DNA of 64,000 bases from Ciona savignyi. Taxonomy: Eukaryota; Chordata; Ascidiacea; Phlebobranchia; Cionidae. Both the position numbers and the translations under genes were made by a program. The notes beneath the pieces were generated by a model. That model did no database searches. It had not been told where the DNA came from and saw only the letters and a list, made by a program, of their open reading frames with translations. The DNA lies in assembly GCA_000149265.1 (NCBI GenBank), contig CH002014.1:1-64000 (forward strand), written 5' to 3'. Shown here piece by piece: positions 59,415 to 64,000 of this stretch (the first letter of the stretch is position 1; every line of letters starts with the position of its first letter).

Positions 59415-62400
59415 ATGATTTCAACCAACAGCTATCTTTGCGTTTTAACTGTCATCGTCTATTTGGCAACGGTGAGTTGAAAATATTACAAAATAGCTTT
59501 TTTATTGTGATGCCAGAAGGTGTTTATTACCGCGCAGTTATGATTTCGAAAATCGATTAATGATTAGCAGCGTAGTCTATTGTTCCGAGCTATTTTGGGC
59601 GTCGACTTTGTTTGCCTTTTGCACCCTCTGCGTTGGATACCGTTCACGTTGTTAAGTTAACTTTCTAGTTAATGTACTTAACCTTCCAAGTTGCGAGGCC
59701 GCGAGCGTTCGCTGACAAACATGTACGTAACAAGTGCACGATTGTCGCATCACAAGGACACGTTTCTCGCATACCATAATATTCGAGCGAATTAACGCGA
59801 CAAAGACACCTTTTCTAATTTTAGAATAGTCGGACAAAGTCATTATTGTGACACAAACACGTGACAAAGAGGACAAAACCAAGGGATCGTGGGACTATGT
59901 GAAAAGGTTCTTGGGGGTGTGGGGGCTAAATACAGCAAAATCGATCCAATTATATTTTGGGAAATTGCAATTTATTATTAATCTTGCGTTCCAGTTACGG
60001 AAATGTCTTAAGTTAATGAGGCAATAAACCTTACAAAGTTGATAATGCGTGACTAGGGTTAATACGTTAATGATATATCGATGACAAGAAATGTTGTAAA
60101 CGAAGGTAAAATCAACAAAATTCCGATAGAGTTTTGCGAACTGTCAAATGATGATGTAGCCTCGTGGTCGGGAGGTATGTGGTTGCGGGGTTGGAATTCG
60201 GACTGGTTGCCCGAGGTAGTAGCCGCTTGATTCGAAAAGTTATTTACGCTTCAAGTTCGCGACCAGACAGGAAGCGCACGGCGGCATCTCGCGTGTTGAG
60301 CGGCGGCTCTGTGACCGAACAATCGCCGAGTTGATAACGTGTAACGTCGATGAAGGATATTAGAACAACGCAACGATTTGAGTGGGTCGCGATGAAACGA
60401 TACACATGTTTCGATAACTATATCACGAATTTCTAATATTTTGTGTTTTTCACATATCTTGATCAAACAATTAAGCGGTTGTACGAAATCCACTAAAGCT
60501 TAATATAACCTTTTCTGATCCATCCACAGACTTCGTCAGCCGGTCAAATCCGTGCCATGACTACTGAATCTCCTGAATGCCGACGAAAATGCGCGAACTG
60601 CCCGCCGACCCCCGTATGCCCAGTCGGGGTGAGTCTTATACCGGGCGAGTGTGGGTGCTGCAAGCAGTGCGCCAGGCAACTGGATGAAACCTGCAACGAC
60701 CAAATGCTCTGCGACCCCCACAGGAACTTATACTGCGCCTATTCAGACGTGGACCAACGTGAAGGGAGATGTGTAGGTAAGGGATACATGCAATATCTCG
60801 TATGATTTACAAATCAACAATTGTTCATCTTTAAATTTTATTAAATACCAATATCCAAACTGTTTTTTTGGCTAAAAACTTAAGTTAGTTCAACTTTCTT
60901 TAAAATGTATTGATAAGCATACATAACTGCCCACAAAATCAAATCATATTTGGGCATACACAAAAACTCAACAGTATCTTGTATTTAGTGATAAAAGTAG
61001 CAAAGTTGTTTGGCAGTACACCCGTTATGGATTGCGTTGTAACTGTTGGTTTATATTACGTTTCTAGTACACATAGGTTTTCAACATAAACAGTTCTAGA
61101 AAAGGAATAATTAAAATCTAGGGTTACACGATACAACTCCAGCTCTACTTTTAAACATTCATTTCGAACAATGGCTATTGTTTCGTGTTGAAACGTGACC
61201 GCGTTAAAAAATAGAGCTGCTCAGGTATTTGAATGTACGCGTGTTTGCTACACAGTTGTTTTCCATTAAACACACTTCAAGCCGCATTTGCTGTAGTGAA
61301 GTCCTAAGGTCATACTAATAAAGTAAATGTTTAAAATATTTCCAATCTTAGTCACGCTCTTCCGTATTTTTAAACACACATGGTCGCTGATAGTGGATTT
61401 TAGCTGTGGATACTTGTGTCAAAGCTTAGAAATACTTAAACCAACATTTCTAAATCGGTTCCTCCTTTTCACAGCCAAGCCAGGCCGAGCATGTCTGTCA
61501 AGCGGTCACACTTACGTGAACGGAGAGTCCTTTCTCATTGGTTGCAAAGTAAAATGTACCTGTATGGACGGAGTGCTAGCTTGTGAGAACAACTGCCCAG
61601 TAACCATCACTGCTTCTGCTCCCAAGGTGAGCGCACAATAACAATTGCCAACGTCACAATGTGCTATATTTGACAATACTACTAGCCAATCTAATAAATT
61701 AATTTGTTTTTAACTCCTTGTTAACGTCATAATAATTTATATTTGATACCAATATCACCCAGTCTAAATTACAAATTGAACTAGTTTTTAACTCTATCTT
61801 TTTAAATTAAATTAAATCGGGTTATTTGAAGAAGTATTTTGAACGCAATTGTATTAAGAGCATACAAGCTACCAACTAATTGTGGTTTAACACCTGAGTT
61901 TTGAAGTACATAGTACAGCTAAACATCAATTTGTTAAACAAGACTATCATGTGTGCTAAAACCAAAGCGTTCATAGCGTTAACGTCATTTTCACACAGAA
62001 CTGCCGACATCCACAACTGGTAAAGCGACCTAACCAGTGCTGTTCCGAGTGGATCTGCAGCGGTGCGTCCTTGAATAACAACACAACACTCCCCCGACCA
62101 GCACCGTCCAATCAACAGACCAGGAGACGGCTTCATCCTAATGCTTTCAGGCCAAGAATTATTGCAATGGGTAGGTTATTGAGCAATTTTGAGTTTTAGA
62201 ATAAAAACTGTGGTATGTCATCCGCGAAAATGGACCGACTGGTAGCGGGTCTAAGTTGCGTGTTAAAGTGCGGGATTAACTGAAGAGGGGGTCGATTTAT
62301 CGCGACCAACGCAGCGTGTTTTCGACAAAAAGTGGGCTTTAAACCGCCTTTCTCGCTAAGCCTGTATTCGCTCTGCATGTGGTGATTGCCGAGATTGAGA

Positions 62401-63692
62401 TGTGGATTCCGCGGTCATCTGAGATAACAAAGCCTGCCTTGTTGATAAGAACTCTCCGAATCTGAGTATCATACAGGGTCGGTATCTTAGGTATGCCGTC
62501 GTCCGAGATTATTATTGTTATTACGGTCTGCCGCACCCTTTATCGCGAGCGTTGAACTGTGACGCAATAGAACCGTCTGTCACGAAACATAAGTTCGACG
62601 GAATGTGTTAGAAGCCGCATTGTTTACGACATAATTACTAACCGCGACTGTATAACAATCTAGAACATAACCAGGCACGAAAACCGTGCGCAGCTGACAG
62701 CGACGGTAAATTCCAGAAGTGATTCGGCAAAATAAAGAAGATTTATCCTTCTATGACGTTGTTATCAGCTAAAATAGCGCGATGCGTCAGACCAAATAAG
62801 GGCATTATACGCGGGGAGCCGCAGGCGAAGTGCATCGATGTACTTGGTGTTTAAGTTTTCATACATCGAGGTGACTACGATACTCTAAATATGTCCTAAG
62901 AAATCGACCGCAGCGGCGGCTGTACCTACGTGCTCAAACCAGTTATGTTATTCACGCGTCGAGTTAGGGTTGAGAGCTTTAACTCAATCTTTTTATTTTT
63001 GTCTCCAGCAGCGAACCGCCGAACGCCTATCTCCATCACCGTACGGGCCAAGGACAAGTGTAATGTGCAGACAACTGAATGGTCGGCGTGCTCCAAGACC
63101 TGCGGCTGGGGGGTATCCGAGAGGGTCACCAACGATAACAAAGCCTGCAAACTCCGCAAGCAATCCAGACTCTGTCAAATCCGACCTTGCAGTGCCAACT
63201 TCGCAGATAACATTAAGGTGAGGACAAACCACCGTGTATTCTAGGAATGTGGGCAATACCGAACAGATAAAACCCTTCTCAATTTAAGCTCTGCACTTGT
63301 GATAACAATTGCCTCTCCTTTACAATTCAAACAATCCAGTTACGAAGTGTGTACCGTATAATGATCAAATGACTAATATCGTCTATTTTAATCTGCAGCG
63401 TGGAAAGAAATGCATCCGCACCGTGAAAGCTCAGCGACGAGTCCAATATTCCTTCTCCGGGTGCCAGAGCAAGGTGTACACCCCCAAATACTGCGGCGAG
63501 TGCGTGGATGGCAGGTGCTGCACGCCCAAAGAAACCGTCACCCGACCCGTCAAGTTCACCTGCGACGGCGGTTTCAAGTTCAAGAAGCGGATGATGGTCA
63601 TCAAGTCGTGCTCGTGCCACCGGAAGTGCTTCGGATCGGACAACGACTTCTTCTCCTACCGACGGATGGGAGGTGACACCTGGCAAGAATGA
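59415..63692 (+). CDS. CCN-family matricellular protein (CTGF/CYR61-like)
   Basis: Six exons: 59415-59471, 60530-60776, 61475-61626, 61999-62170, 63009-63217 and 63399-63692 (TGA). All have GT/AG sites and compatible phases; the product is 376 residues. Exon 1 is a signal peptide. Exon 2 is the IGFBP-like domain (CGCCKQC, CDPHRNLYC). Exons 3-4 are VWC (CTC...CPV, QCCSEW) plus a basic linker. Exon 5 is TSP1 (TEWSACSKTCG, CQIRPC). Exon 6 is the cystine-knot CT domain (GKKCIRT, YCGECVDGRCCTP, CSCHRKC). This is the full CCN domain order, and the length is close to vertebrate CCN1-CCN3. Known family members bind integrins, proteoglycans and growth factors in the matrix. The IGFBP motif has Glu before CGCC where vertebrates usually have Gly. 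Assignment to a single vertebrate paralogue is not possible here. Confidence 0.95.
59472..60529 (+). other. CCN intron 1 (1.06 kb)
   Basis: No repeat family is recognised in this intron, in contrast to the SINE-rich introns of the other two genes. First introns of CCN genes often hold regulatory sequence; nothing specific could be identified. Confidence 0.5.
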
Positions 63693-64000
63693 GGGGCGAT
63701 CGGCGCATAAGGGGTTTCCCCTTTACCAAGACCGGATGACCGCGAAACGAGGGTGCAGTGACGTCATCGCCATTACGTCATGATGACGTTTAAACGACAA
63801 CCATTGGTTGTAGAATCGAGAAACTTCTGTCCACTAAAGTCAACAGACTCCTCTCAGGATAATAGAAGAGCTCCGCAATCGTGTGGGCTCACGAACTCTA
63901 AAGTAGATTTAGCTATTTTGTGTTTGACGTAACAATGTCGATAACGTGGCCAACTTTCTAATTTGTGCGACATTCCAAATATTTTGGACCAACCGTCATT
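63693..64000 (+). other. CCN 3' UTR and downstream sequence
   Basis: No AATAAA is visible before the window ends, so the transcript end probably lies beyond 64000 or uses a variant signal. It contains TGACGTCA (63760-63767) and further GACGT words. Confidence 0.5.

Overview
The window is animal nuclear DNA with spliced genes, a CCN-family gene, vertebrate-like 7SL RNA and many interspersed repeats. A tunicate, probably a Ciona-type ascidian, fits best: introns are small, tRNA-derived SINEs are dense, and the proteins and 7SL look chordate. The species was not proven here. Positions 16803-16902 are a run of N, an assembly gap.

Layout. 1-5666 (+) is the 3' part of a secreted mucin-like gene. 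It encodes VWC-type cysteine-rich modules, a cystine knot, a Thr/Pro repeat tract with Ser-Gly-Ser-Gly motifs, a WxxW domain and a Gln-rich tail. About 5.9-22 kb is gene-free and filled by SINEs and by long elements with a ~335-bp tandem core that look like non-autonomous Helitron/Helentron-type (HINE-like) transposons. About 22-25.1 kb is a rearranged Ty3/gypsy remnant on the minus strand. 25.1-46.1 kb is a tandem array of 7SL (signal recognition particle) RNA genes: eight full-length copies and one internally deleted copy. Most keep a CRE, a GC box and a TATA-like promoter. The array is interrupted by a piggyBac-like element, a hAT element inside one promoter, a gypsy element that itself carries a HINE-like insertion, and a deleted BEL/Pao element.

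46.9-51.0 kb (+) is a five-exon gene for a coiled-coil protein ending in a CaaX prenylation motif. 51-59.2 kb is gene-poor, with a cluster of tRNA-Leu/Ser-like SINEs and a second hAT element. 59.2-63.7 kb (+) is a complete six-exon CCN-family (CTGF/CYR61-like) gene with a recognisable promoter.

The three protein genes look functionally independent: two are secreted and one is probably membrane-anchored. The 7SL array would supply SRP RNA for secretion generally. The most unusual items are the 7SL array and its promoter insertions, the HINE-like elements whose empty and filled sites can be compared within the window, the domain order of the mucin, and the prenylated coiled-coil protein. All family calls come from reading the sequence; no database search was run.
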